Origin: Chitinophaga sp. GbtcB8
GTDB taxonomy: Bacteria; Bacteroidota; Bacteroidia; Chitinophagales; Chitinophagaceae
Direction of reading: 5' to 3'
Assembly: GCF_019091455.1 (NCBI RefSeq)
Contig: NZ_JAGXJN010000016.1
Coordinates: 62,001-126,000, forward strand
Length of the DNA stretch: 64,000 bases
Shown here: piece after piece, positions 16,590-25,798 of the stretch
How positions within the stretch are numbered: position 1 is the first letter of the stretch
How the letters are laid out: each line of letters begins with the position of its first letter
Position numbers and translations under genes: made by a program
The notes under the pieces: model-generated
Told to the model about the DNA's origin: nothing
Databases searched by the model: none
What the model saw: the letters and a program-made list of their open reading frames with translations, nothing else

Positions 16590-17678
16590 ATGTCCGTTTC
16601 CAATTTATTTAAGCCACTCCCGCTGTTGCATGGCCCGGCAATGAGAAATCGCTTCATGATGGCGCCGCTGACCAATCAACAAAGTGAATATGACGGCACA
16701 GCATCCGAGTTCGATCAGATTTGGATGGAACAGCTTGCCCAAGGTGGTTACGCATTGATCCAAACCTGCGCTACGACTGTGGAAGCTGAGGGGATCGCGT
16801 TCGCGCGCCAGTTGGGTATTCACAGTGATGACCATTTGCCTGGCCTGGCAAAGATGGCATCAGTCATCCGTCAGGGTGGCGGATTGTCTGCGGTACAGTT
16901 ACACCATGCGGGACACCGTGCAAATCCGCTGCTGGGGGGAGTACCGGCTCCTGCCTCGAGCGGGACTTTGCCGGGTATAAGGGCAATCACCACCGAAGAA
17001 GTGGAGCGAATCCGCGACAGCTTTATCACTGCTGCAAAAAGAGCACAACTGGCTGGGTTCGATGGCGTAGCCGTACACGGCGCCTTCGGATGGATACTCT
17101 CGGAATTCATGTCACCCTATTTGAACGACCGCAAGGATAAGTATGGAGGCAGCCTGGAGAACCGTGCACGGCGAACCATCGAGGTGATTGAAGGCATTCG
17201 CCGGGCATGCGGCCCTGATTTTCAGATTGGCTGGCGCTTGTCGATCGAGCGCTATGGACTGGTCCTGGAGGAATTGAGGGAAGTCACTGCAGAATTCTTT
17301 AATCGCGAGCTGATCGACTACCTGGACCTGGCGCTGTGGGATTCAGCCCAGGTTGTTCGGGAAGGATTATTCCGGGGAAAAACCATGCTTAGCGTCTTTA
17401 CAGAAATACCGCGCAAAGGCGTCCGGTTAGGGGCAGCCGGAAAGATCTACAGTGGACAGCGTGCCGCAGAGCTATTGGATGAAGGTTGCGATTTTGTGCT
17501 GATCGCGCGGGCGGGCATCATTCAGCGGGACTTCCCGCTTCAGGTAAAAGCAAACCCGATGTATCACAGCCCCAAACTCCCGGTGATGGCCGAATACCTG
17601 CGTCAGGGAGGACTTAGCGAGCGATTTATCAATCACTTAAGAGGATGGCAGACCATTGTGCACCCAAACTCTCCGTGA
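16590..17678 (+). CDS. Old Yellow Enzyme-family NADH:flavin oxidoreductase, copy B
   Basis: The 362 residues align with copy A (12691-13779) without gaps and share about four fifths of positions by eye. The same signatures are present (MAPLT, QLHHAGHRA, DKYGGSLENRAR, AAGKIYSGQRAAELL). The same unusual active-site string H163-G-A-F166-G-W168 replaces the usual H-x-x-N/H-x-Y. Conservation of this altered site in both copies shows that it predates the duplication and is under selection. Promoter block B begins 5 nt after the stop codon. The start at the ATG matches copy A exactly. Confidence 0.85.
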   Translation: MSVSNLFKPLPLLHGPAMRNRFMMAPLTNQQSEYDGTASEFDQIWMEQLAQGGYALIQTCATTVEAEGIAFARQLGIHSDDHLPGLAKMASVIRQGGGLSAVQLHHAGHRANPLLGGVPAPASSGTLPGIRAITTEEVERIRDSFITAAKRAQLAGFDGVAVHGAFGWILSEFMSPYLNDRKDKYGGSLENRARRTIEVIEGIRRACGPDFQIGWRLSIERYGLVLEELREVTAEFFNRELIDYLDLALWDSAQVVREGLFRGKTMLSVFTEIPRKGVRLGAAGKIYSGQRAAELLDEGCDFVLIARAGIIQRDFPLQVKANPMYHSPKLPVMAEYLRQGGLSERFINHLRGWQTIVHPNSP

Positions 17679-17683
17679 GATGT

Positions 17684-17777
17684 ACTGAACTTTATACGAT
17701 AGTTTTTGAGCTTCTCATGAAATAGGCTCTTGACAAACCAGGGTAAATTTGCCTTATCAATAACAAATAAGAATATG
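17684..17777 (+). promoter_or_regulatory. Duplicated promoter block, copy B (upstream of TetR gene)
   Basis: It is homologous to 15497-15585 across its length, with a perfect -7 box TAAATTTG at 17744-17751. It ends at an ATG (17775) equivalent to the DsbA-like start codon, but here that ATG opens only a 22-codon frame and the next real gene is TetR. It probably drives the TetR gene and the efflux operon. Confidence 0.55.
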
Positions 17778-17843
17778 AAAACAAAAATGACCACAGCTAC
17801 CCTCGCTGTTATGCCCTTAACTAGTGTAGGTAGTGGGAAGTAA
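17775..17843 (+). CDS. 22-codon leader frame, possibly the stub of a lost gene
   Basis: ATG at 17775 reads MKTKMTTATLAVMPLTSVGS and ends with a stop at 17841-17843, overlapping the TetR GTG by 11 nt. The start sits where promoter block B predicts it. The N-terminus resembles the beginning of a signal peptide without its hydrophobic end. It may be a truncated gene or a leader that couples translation to TetR. Confidence 0.3.
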   Translation: MKTKMTTATLAVMPLTSVGSGK

Positions 17844-18438
17844 AGAAAGAATACTTCGTCTGAAAGACGAAACCAGGACAAACATTCTGAATGCTGCATT
17901 ATACATTGCCCAGGTTGAGGGTTGGCAAGCGCTGAGTATGCGCAAAATTGCAGATCAGATTGAATATACAGCACCCATTATCTACGAATACTTCACCAAC
18001 AAAGAAGGCATTTTGCTGGAGTTAACCAGAAGAGGTTATCTGATTTTGACCAGGGAGATACGTGAGGCCCGTGACAGATACGAAAAAGCAGAAGATAAAA
18101 TGGAAGCCATGTGGATTGCCTATTGGAACTTCGCTTTTACTCACCAGGAATTTTACCGGCTAATGTACGGAGTAGACATGGTTCGCTGCAGCGATAGCAG
18201 TTCGATACCTGAAATTGACAACCTCTATGCAATGCTGTCCGAGGTCATCGAATCCCTGTTCAGGAAAAAACCGATTGCTGAAGAGAGTATCTGCTTGAAA
18301 TATCATACCTATTGGTCGGTCATTCACGGACTGGTATCCATCAACTTAGTTCACCTGAATGGAAGAACAACCGATCAGCTAAACCAGCAAATTTTAAAAG
18401 ACGCCATCAAGGGCATCACCTTATCCATAAACAGTTAA
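17833..18438 (+). CDS. TetR-family transcriptional regulator
   Basis: The product has 201 residues from a GTG start; an in-frame TAG six bases earlier rules out a longer form. The N-terminal TetR DNA-binding domain is clear: TRTNILNAALYIAQVEGWQA, LSMRKIADQI and YTAPIIYEYFTNKEGILLEL. The C-terminal ligand domain resembles the WHG-type regulators (YWNFAFTHQEFYRLMYGVDM). It stands 79 nt ahead of the RND adaptor gene on the same strand and is probably the local repressor of the efflux operon. Confidence 0.87.
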   Translation: MGSKERILRLKDETRTNILNAALYIAQVEGWQALSMRKIADQIEYTAPIIYEYFTNKEGILLELTRRGYLILTREIREARDRYEKAEDKMEAMWIAYWNFAFTHQEFYRLMYGVDMVRCSDSSSIPEIDNLYAMLSEVIESLFRKKPIAEESICLKYHTYWSVIHGLVSINLVHLNGRTTDQLNQQILKDAIKGITLSINS

Positions 18439-18517
18439 TTTTTTTTACCCGATAATTTAACGCTGTTAAAATTTATCACACATAATCCATTAAATAAATA
18501 TTAAAATATATAATCTC

Positions 18518-19717
18518 ATGAATGTTACTAATTATTTTTTTGAGTCGCTTAACGCCGTTAAACGGCTTAAGCGGTCCAGACATTTGGTCGTTTTTATGTT
18601 AGCGGTTATCAGTCTCGTCAGCTGTAAAGCTTCAACTGATCACTCAGCCGCTGCGCCTCCGCCTGCGTTACCGGTTGCCATGGTTAATGAAAGCCCCGAA
18701 ACCACTTTCGCCGAATATCCTGCTTCTATTAAGGGAACAGTGGACATAGAGGTGCGTCCGCAGGTGAGCGGGTATATACAAAGCGTACTGGTTAACGAAG
18801 GTGCCTATGTATCTGCCGGGCAAACGCTATTTCTAATCAATGCCCTACCTTATAAGGAGGCGTTAAACAACGCCAAGGCAACCCTGCAGGCCGCAGAAGC
18901 TGCGGTTTTAAACGCACAATTAGAGGTCGATAAATTAACTCCGCTGGTTGAAAACAAAGTCGTTTCAGAATTTCAGCTGCGCACAGCGAAAACCGCTTAT
19001 CAGATCGCGCGCGCAAATGCAGAACAGGCCAAAGCCAGTGTGGCTTCAGCCCAGATTAATTTAGGCTATACCAATGTCAAGGCGACAGTAAGCGGCTACA
19101 TCGGCCTGATCCCTAAAAAACAGGGAAGTTTGGTTTCACCTGCCGATCAAACTCCATTAACCCAGTTGTCCGATATCGACCAGGTGTATGTTTACTTTGC
19201 CCTGGCGGAAAATGATTTCAACAGTTTCAACAAAAACTATCCCGGAAAAACCCCGGCCGACAGGATTAAACATCTACCGCCTGTTGAATTACTGTTATCC
19301 GATAATTCTGTTTATCCTCTTAAAGGAAAAATCGATGTGATCAGTGGTCAGTTTGATAAAGGTACTGCTGCGATAACTTTAAGGGCTACTTTCCCCAATG
19401 CCAGTGGGAATTTACGTTCAGGAAATACCGGTAAGCTTCGCTTAGGTCTGATACATGACAAGGCGATTTTAGTTCCGCAGTCAGCAACATTGGAGATGCA
19501 GGACAAAGTCTTTGTATTTGTCCTGAGTAAAGGCAACAAAGTAACCAAAACGCCGATTTCGGTGATCGGAAAAACCGGAACAAACTATCTGATTAAAGAT
19601 GGTTTGAAACCTGGCGACCAGATCGTGCTGAGCGGCCTTGACCGCTTGCAGGAAGGACAGGTGATCCAGCCTCAACAAACAGCCGCTATGGCTGCTCAAT
19701 TAATTAGCAACAAATAA
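18518..19717 (+). CDS. RND efflux periplasmic adaptor (membrane fusion protein)
   Basis: This 399-residue lipoprotein has a lipobox LVSC with Cys36. Domain order is that of AcrA/MexA: a first lipoyl half (EVRPQVSGYIQSVLVNEGAY), a helical hairpin (about 120-185), a second lipoyl half (VKATVSGYIGLIPKKQGSLV), a beta-barrel, and a membrane-proximal domain with GLKPGDQIVLSGLDRLQEGQ. It links the inner-membrane pump to the outer-membrane factor. It is the first gene of the adaptor-pump-OMF operon, with the TetR gene upstream. The pump gene is interrupted, so the complex may be non-functional. Confidence 0.9.
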   Translation: MNVTNYFFESLNAVKRLKRSRHLVVFMLAVISLVSCKASTDHSAAAPPPALPVAMVNESPETTFAEYPASIKGTVDIEVRPQVSGYIQSVLVNEGAYVSAGQTLFLINALPYKEALNNAKATLQAAEAAVLNAQLEVDKLTPLVENKVVSEFQLRTAKTAYQIARANAEQAKASVASAQINLGYTNVKATVSGYIGLIPKKQGSLVSPADQTPLTQLSDIDQVYVYFALAENDFNSFNKNYPGKTPADRIKHLPPVELLLSDNSVYPLKGKIDVISGQFDKGTAAITLRATFPNASGNLRSGNTGKLRLGLIHDKAILVPQSATLEMQDKVFVFVLSKGNKVTKTPISVIGKTGTNYLIKDGLKPGDQIVLSGLDRLQEGQVIQPQQTAAMAAQLISNK

Positions 19718-19728
19718 GTTCTACGACC

Positions 19729-22700
19729 ATGTTCAAAATATTTATACAAAGACCTGTACTGGCCACCGTTATCTCCATTATACTGGTGATATTGGGTGTA
19801 ATCAGCCTTATTAAGTTGCCCATACAGCAGTTCCCTGATATTGCGCCTCCTTCGGTAGTCGTCAGTGCGCTGTACCCGGGGGCAAATGCCGAAACGGTTC
19901 TACGTTCGGTAGCGCCATCGCTGGAAGAATCGATCAACGGTGTTGAAGATATGACCTACATGAATTCAACTGCCAGTAATGATGGTACCTTATCAATCGC
20001 CGTTTATTTTAAACTGGGTACGGACCCTGATCAGGCAGCGATCAACGTACAGAACCGCGTGTCACAGGCATTGAGTCATCTGCCTGCCGAAGTGGTTCAG
20101 CAAGGGATCACCACATCAAAACAACATGTTACTTTTATGATGGGTATCGGTTTGTATACCGAAGATGAATCCAGGTATGACCAGACTTTTGTAGGAAACT
20201 ATGCCGAGATCAACATCATTCCGGAGCTAAAACGTATACCGGGTGTTGGTCTGGCAAGTTTATATGGCGGCTCAAAAGACTATTCTATGCGGATTTGGTT
20301 AAACCCATCCCAGATGGCAGCCCATCAGATCAGCCCTAACGAGGTAACGCAGGCCATTCAGGACAAAAGCCTGGAAGCAGCGCCCGGTAAATTTGGCCAG
20401 CACAGTAAAGAAGTATTTGAATATGTGATCAAATACAAAGGCAAATTTACCAAGCCGGAAGAATATGAAAATATCGCGATCAGATCGAACGCTGATGGTT
20501 CGGTACTTCGCTTAAAAGATGTAGCGAGAGTAGAACTGGGCACCTTTTCTTACAACAGCTTAACCCGTTTAAGTGGTAAAAAGGGTGTAGTTATTGGTAT
20601 CCTTCAGTTATCAGGCGCAAACGCCAATGAAACACAGATAGCGGTACGAAAAGCGATGGAAAAGGCCTCAAAAAGTTTTCCGGCCGGAATAAAACACCAG
20701 ATCTTTTTTAGCACTAAAATAGCTTTAGATGAATCCATTGCGCAGGTACAGGATACATTGATCGAAGCCTTTATTCTGGTATTTGTTGTGGTATTCCTGT
20801 TCCTGCAAGATTTCCGCTCAACTTTGATCCCTGCAATTGCTGTTCCGGTAGCCATATTAGGTACCTTCTTTTTCATGCATATATTTGGTTTCTCGATCAA
20901 TTTACTAACCCTGTTTGCCCTGATCCTGGCCATCGGCATTGTGGAGGATGATGCGATTGTGGATGTCGTGGCGGTTCATGCCAAAATGGTGCATAAGGGC
21001 CTGTGACCGAAAGCGGCTACCCATGAAGCCATGCATGAAATTTCCGGGGCGATCATCTCTATCACTTTAGTAATGGCAGCGGTGTTCGTGCCGGTGGGTT
21101 CTATGGAAGGTTCTACCGGTTTGTTCTACCGTCAGTTTGCCTTTACCATGGCCATAGCTATCGCTATCTCGGCTGTAAACGCCCTGACTTTAAGCCCTGC
21201 ATTGGCAGCTTTGTTCCTGAAAGATGTCCATGGTGCTCATACAAATGGAGAAGAAATACCGGTTAAAAAAGGGTTTAAAGAAAAGTTCTTCATCGGGTTT
21301 AACAGCAGTTTCAATGCGTTAACCAACCGTTATGTGGGCGGCTTAAAATTCCTGATCAATCATAAATGGTTAGGCATGACAGGTTTGGCCCTGGTAGCGC
21401 TAGCTACGGTAGTGATAGTAAAATTTACACCCTCAGCATTTATACCCACAGAAGACCAGGGATTTATCGCTATTGCATTAAATACGCCATCGGGAACGAC
21501 ACTGGATGGAACCCAGAAAGTAATGAAAGAGGCGGAAACCTCCTTAAAGAGAATGGAGGCTGTACGCTTTGTGACCGCCATTTCCGGTTTTGACGTGCTC
21601 ACCAATTCCATGAGTCCGTCTAAAGGGATCATATACATTTTATTAAAACCCAGCAAAGAGCGGGGTAAGGTAAAAAATCTCGATGCTATTATGGATGAGG
21701 CAAGAGGTAAAATGAGTGAAATTACCGGGGCTGGTGCATTCGTTTTCAGTTTCCCGACAGTTCCTGGTTTCAGCAGCGTGGAAGCTTTGGACTTGGTCTT
21801 ACAGGATAAAACAGGTGGTAAACTGGATAAATTCAGTGGTATTTCCCAGCAATTTATTGCAGCATTAATGAAACGCCCTGAGATTGGTGTAGCATTTACC
21901 AGCTTTAAAGCTGATTATCCACAATTACAAATGGAAATTAATGATGATAAAGCAGGCCAGCTTGGAGTCAATGTAAAAGATATCCTGGAAACCATGCAGG
22001 CTTATTTCGGCAGCGCCCAGGCGTCAGATTTTAACCGTTTTGGTAAATATTACAGGGTGATGGTTCAGGCTGATATTATTGACCGCGCAGATCCTTCAAC
22101 TATAGACCGCGTTTTTGTTAAGAATAAGGCAGGTGATATGGTGCCGATGAATACCCTCGTGAAACTAAGCCGGGTATACGGTTCGGAGACGGTTTCAAGA
22201 TATAACATGTTCAACTCGATCTCTGTCAACGCGATACCCAAGCCTGGCTTCAGTTCGGGTGCTGCCATCAAAGCGGTCGAGGAAGTGGCTGCACAGCAGC
22301 TGCCAGAGGGATACACTTACGAATTTTCCGGTCAAACGCGTGAAGAGATAGCTTCCGGAGGACAGTCAACCCTCGTTTTTATCTTATGTCTGCGATTTGT
22401 TTATTTCCTGCTAGCAGCGCAATAAGAAAGTTATATCCTTCCATTGGCGGTGATCTTATCTTTGCCCACCGGAATATTCGGTGTCTTCGTAGCCATTGGT
22501 TTAACTGGTATTTCCAACAGCATCTATGTTCAGGTAGCGCTGATCATGCTGGTAGGTTTGCTGGCTAAGAATGCGATTCTGATCGTTGAATTCGCGGTGC
22601 AGCGAAGAAAGGCCGGTCTGTCTTTATTCGATGCGGCAATAGAGGCAGCGAAGCTAAGACTCCGTCCAATCATCATGACCTCACTGGCTTTTGTGGCCGG

Positions 22701-22926
22701 TTTATTCCCGATGAGTATTGCCACCGGACCGTCTGCACAAGGTAATCATTCGATTAGCATCGGCGCTGCCGGAGGCATGGTATCCGGTGTATTATTAGGA
22801 CTTTTCATTATCCCGGTCCTGTTCGTCATATTCCAGCACCTGCAGGAGAAAGTCAACGGTACACCGGTCGAAAAAGATCCGGACAAAGCTGGCCACGAGT
22901 ATAATGAAACCATCATGATTTTTTAG
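19729..22926 (+). pseudogene. RND (AcrB/HAE1-family) multidrug efflux pump with two in-frame stops
   Basis: One continuous frame of 1066 codons matches a full-length HAE1 pump. It starts MFKIFIQRPVLATVISIILV and ends at 22926. It is interrupted by TGA at 21004-21006 (codon 426, within HKGL-stop-PKAATHEAM) and TAA at 22423-22425 (codon 899, within FLLAAQ-stop-ESYILPLAVIL). Both are single-base changes from plausible sense codons (TCA, TAT). The transmembrane-4 segment keeps Asp407-Asp408 but reads VEDDAIVDVV where the family has VVDDAIVVVE, so three neighbouring positions are also changed. Adaptor and OMF genes on either side are intact. Sequencing error at both stops is the main alternative. 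Confidence 0.85.
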
Positions 22927-22989
22927 TTCATACAATGAAATGAATAAATCTGACAGCTTCATCACAAGTAAAAAACGAACTACAAACAG

Positions 22990-24396
22990 ATGAAAAAGAT
23001 ATTAAGCGCAGCAATCTTATTAATGATCATAAACGCCTGTAACGTTTCCAGGAACATGGAAACTCCAAAACTAGCATTGCCTTCAGCGTTCAGGAATGCA
23101 GTTGCCACTGCCGATACGAGTAGCATCGCTAACATACAGTGGAAAGACTTTTTTACCGATGAGATCCTGCAAAAGCTGATCGATAGTGCGATCAAAAATA
23201 ACTTTGATATGCAGATCGCATTAAGAAACATGGAATCCTCACGACTGCTGTTCAAACAGATCAAATTTAACTATACGCCTCAGGTAAGTTTAAACGTTTC
23301 TGCAAATACCAACCGCCCATCAGACAATAGTTTGAATGGCCTGACCCTGGGACAGTTTTTAGGCACTAACCATATCGAAGATTACAACGCCAGCCTTTCC
23401 TTGTCATGGGAGGCCGATATCTGGGGCAAGATCCGCAATCAAAGCAAAGCTGCGCTGGCAAAATACCTGCAAACCGCCGAAGCCAGGAAGGCGATCCAGA
23501 CCAATATTGTGTCATCTGTATCACAAGGCTATTATAACCTGTTGATGCTTGATGAACAGCTGGATATTGCCCGGCGCAACCTCAGGTTGAACGATAGTAC
23601 ACTGAAAATTATCAAATTGCAGTTGCAGGCAGGACAGGTCAGTTCGCTGGCTGTTCAGCAGGCAGAAGCACAGCAACTGGCAGCTGCCGGCCTGGTGCCT
23701 GAATTTGAGCAGAACATCGCCATACAGGAAAATGCCCTGCGCGTTCTTACCGGCGCTTTGCCGGATCATATTGAGCGCAGTACGCGTTTAAACCAGCTTA
23801 CTGTGGCGGAAAGCATATCTGCTGGTCTGCCATCAGCGGTAGTGAGCCGCAGACCTGATGTTCGCAGTGCCGAGTTAGCGCTTAGTGTGGCCAACGCAAA
23901 TGTTGGCTTTAATAAAGCCAGCATGTATCCGGTACTAAATATAACAGCCACGGGTGGCGTAAATTCATTGAAAGCCAGCAATTGGTTCAATATACCGGCA
24001 TCATTGTTCGGAACTGTCGCCGGAAGTGTTTTACAACCGGTTTTAAACCGCAGAAAACTGAAGACCCAATACGAAGTATCAAAAATTGAGCGCGAGAAGG
24101 TGGTGCTGCAATTCCGCCAGTCAGTGCTCAATGCCGCCAGTGAAGTATCCGATGCATTGGTTAAAATTGAAAAGTTGAAAGCACGGCAGGCTATTATTGC
24201 CAGCCGTGTACGCACCTTACAGCAGGCCACAGGCAATGCCAATCTGTTGTTTAAAAATGGCATGGCTAATTACCTGGAGGTCATCACCGCCCAAAGTAAT
24301 GTATTGCAAAGCGAACTGGAACTGGCCTCAGTAAAGCGCCAGCAGCTTAGCGCCGTAGCTGAGCTTTACCGCTCCCTTGGCGGTGGTTGGAATTAA
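22990..24396 (+). CDS. TolC/NodT-family outer-membrane efflux lipoprotein
   Basis: This 468-residue lipoprotein has a signal ending IINAC, so Cys17 is lipidated. It shows the internally repeated OMF architecture: two OEP repeats with long helices (IALRNMESSRLLFKQ and the second copy LALSVANANVGFNKASMYP), the motif WEADIWGKIRNQSKAAL, and SRRPDVRSAELAL. It ends RSLGGGWN, as is usual for this family. It should form the trimeric outer-membrane channel of the efflux system and is the third gene of the operon, 63 nt after the interrupted pump. Confidence 0.9.
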   Translation: MKKILSAAILLMIINACNVSRNMETPKLALPSAFRNAVATADTSSIANIQWKDFFTDEILQKLIDSAIKNNFDMQIALRNMESSRLLFKQIKFNYTPQVSLNVSANTNRPSDNSLNGLTLGQFLGTNHIEDYNASLSLSWEADIWGKIRNQSKAALAKYLQTAEARKAIQTNIVSSVSQGYYNLLMLDEQLDIARRNLRLNDSTLKIIKLQLQAGQVSSLAVQQAEAQQLAAAGLVPEFEQNIAIQENALRVLTGALPDHIERSTRLNQLTVAESISAGLPSAVVSRRPDVRSAELALSVANANVGFNKASMYPVLNITATGGVNSLKASNWFNIPASLFGTVAGSVLQPVLNRRKLKTQYEVSKIEREKVVLQFRQSVLNAASEVSDALVKIEKLKARQAIIASRVRTLQQATGNANLLFKNGMANYLEVITAQSNVLQSELELASVKRQQLSAVAELYRSLGGGWN

Positions 24397-24454
24397 TACT
24401 CACAGCCGTTGCAGTCAGAAACAAAGCAACTATTTTGATCACAGATTGAATTTT

Positions 24455-24497
24455 CCATATAAGACATAAAGTCAATTAGCTTATGTGTCTTATATGG
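24455..24497 (+). terminator. Candidate terminator of the efflux operon
   Basis: A 12-bp perfect stem pairs 24455-24466 with 24486-24497 and is followed by TTTAAT. It lies 58 nt after the OMF stop codon. Confidence 0.5.
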
Positions 24498-24854
24498 TTT
24501 AATCCATTCATCACCCCGTAATGTAACCACAATTCACCTTGAAGTAACGATCACTTAATTATCACTTAAGGCGCCCGAAAAAAAGGTATTTCAAGGTAAG
24601 GAGATGCCTTTAGCGCGCATTTAGATAAGTTTATTTGCTTTTATTTTACGCTATCTAAATCTTTAGACTGTTACTCGTGCTCATGTAAACCGGACGCTAC
24701 CTTCACACTCGTGAATCTCATCTGGCTTTCACCTATTGTTCATAGATTTGCGCACGTCACAATTGAAGATTAAAAAGTGCTCGGGGAGCCCTCGGCCTGG
24801 ACTGCTTTCACTGCAATTCAAATTAGCGATGGGGAATCTCAGTTACTTAAACGG

Positions 24855-24881
24855 AAAATCCGCGACGGTGTCGCGGATTTT
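24855..24881 (+). terminator. Isolated hairpin, terminator-like
   Basis: A 12-bp perfect stem (24855-24866 with 24870-24881) closes a GGT loop. It has A-rich and T-rich outer ends but no long T run. No gene ends nearby, so it is either a relic terminator or a structured RNA element. Confidence 0.35.
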
Positions 24882-25263
24882 GAATTTACCCAATTTGAAA
24901 CCATGGATTGTTTTAGCATCATTTTATATCATTTGGAATGATCACCGCTAATTTCTAACTTAGCCGGGTAAACGTTTTCAGCGAGGTCGACTAATCGGTT
25001 GGTACAGAAATTTCCAAAATTAGTTGCAACACTCATGTTTTAGGGTTGAAATAAATCCTATTTCACAATATACAATAATTTAATGTATAGTGATGATGCC
25101 GCCATTTTCTATACTAGGTTTTCTACGATGAATGCATACTGGATTGTGGGCTCCTGCATCTATGCAATTTACGAAGAATAGAAGAAGACATTTGACCAGT
25201 TGATAAAGTTTGAACAGAATAAATTTTATAGCGTAATTGGTCCAATCCGAATAACAATTGCAG

Positions 25264-25296
25264 ATAAAGGTCAGGCTGACAGAGCCTGACCTTTAT
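25264..25296 (+). terminator. Isolated hairpin, terminator-like
   Basis: A 14-bp perfect stem (25264-25277 with 25283-25296) closes a 5-nt loop, then ATTTGG. It is the shape of a rho-independent terminator but no identified gene ends before it. Confidence 0.4.
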
Positions 25297-25703
25297 ATTT
25301 GGCGCCTGTTCTAAATTATATCTAATAAAATGACGATATAAAATACGAGAACCGAAGAGTTGCGACCTATTGGAATCAAAATATTTCCGTTCCGACCAAA
25401 ACCGCCAATAGGCGTACAAAATCATATCAAATTGTATTATCTTAGCTACGCAGTTCTTTACAAAAAAGGCACAGGGACTAATTGGCAAATCCAACTGGTT
25501 ATTGGCTGCAAATTATTGACTTTTATTTTTTTGAGAATACATTGGTCGAACTGTCGTCCTGACAGAAAGCATTTCAAGGAATGAAATTCCAAAAATTCGT
25601 TTTGACTTTACCAGCTTATTTTAACACAAAACGTGCAGGAACTAACTGGTGAACCAAATGCTTTTTTCGGCGCAAACCCGCTCCTGAGTGGGTCCTCGGT
25701 CGT

Positions 25704-25719
25704 CCAGTCATCCCGACCA
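25704..25719 (+). repeat. Degenerate copy of tRNA-Pro 3' end followed by CCA (candidate att site)
   Basis: CCAGTCATCCCGAC at 25704-25717 matches the tRNA-Pro 3' end at 13 of 14 positions and is followed so that a CCA stands after the discriminator A. A strong terminator begins five bases later. Upstream of it the T-arm is only weakly tRNA-like (CGGTCGTCC). The arrangement fits a displaced original tRNA tail at the far end of an inserted element. Confidence 0.4.
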
Positions 25720-25723
25720 AAGC

Positions 25724-25760
25724 AAAACGGCACCATTTGTCTTCAAATGGTGCCGTTTTT
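25724..25760 (+). terminator. Strong rho-independent terminator
   Basis: A 16-bp perfect stem (25724-25739 with 25744-25759) closes a TCTT tetraloop and ends in a T tract. It directly follows the degenerate tRNA tail, as a terminator would follow a real tRNA. It could also serve the minus-strand regulator that ends at 25799. Confidence 0.7.
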
Positions 25761-25798
25761 ATATCCTAAAAGATCTGTTTTGAGTTAGGGGATTCTTT

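Larger units (their letters stand above)
24397..25798. other. 1.4-kb intergenic region without a recognisable gene
   Basis: Open frames here (for example 24736-24951 and 25123-25494) give products with no recognisable domain and gene-like starts or signals are lacking. The region holds four strong hairpins (24455-24497, 24855-24881, 25264-25296, 25724-25759) and a degenerate copy of the tRNA-Pro 3' end (25704-25719). It looks like the eroded right boundary of the island. Confidence 0.55.

Noticed and set aside
21004-22425. Stop-codon reassignment or programmed readthrough in the RND pump
   Set aside because: The two stops differ (TGA and TAA) and TAA, TGA and TAG all end other genes here. 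No selenocysteine-type stem-loop is obvious and the substituted residues are not Cys-like sites.
24736-24951. 71-residue open frame on the plus strand
   Set aside because: It crosses the 24855-24881 hairpin and has no recognisable composition or homology pattern, so it is treated as chance.
25123-25494. 123-residue open frame on the minus strand
   Set aside because: No domain, signal or family pattern is visible and the frame crosses the perfect hairpin at 25264-25296. Neighbouring frames are equally featureless.
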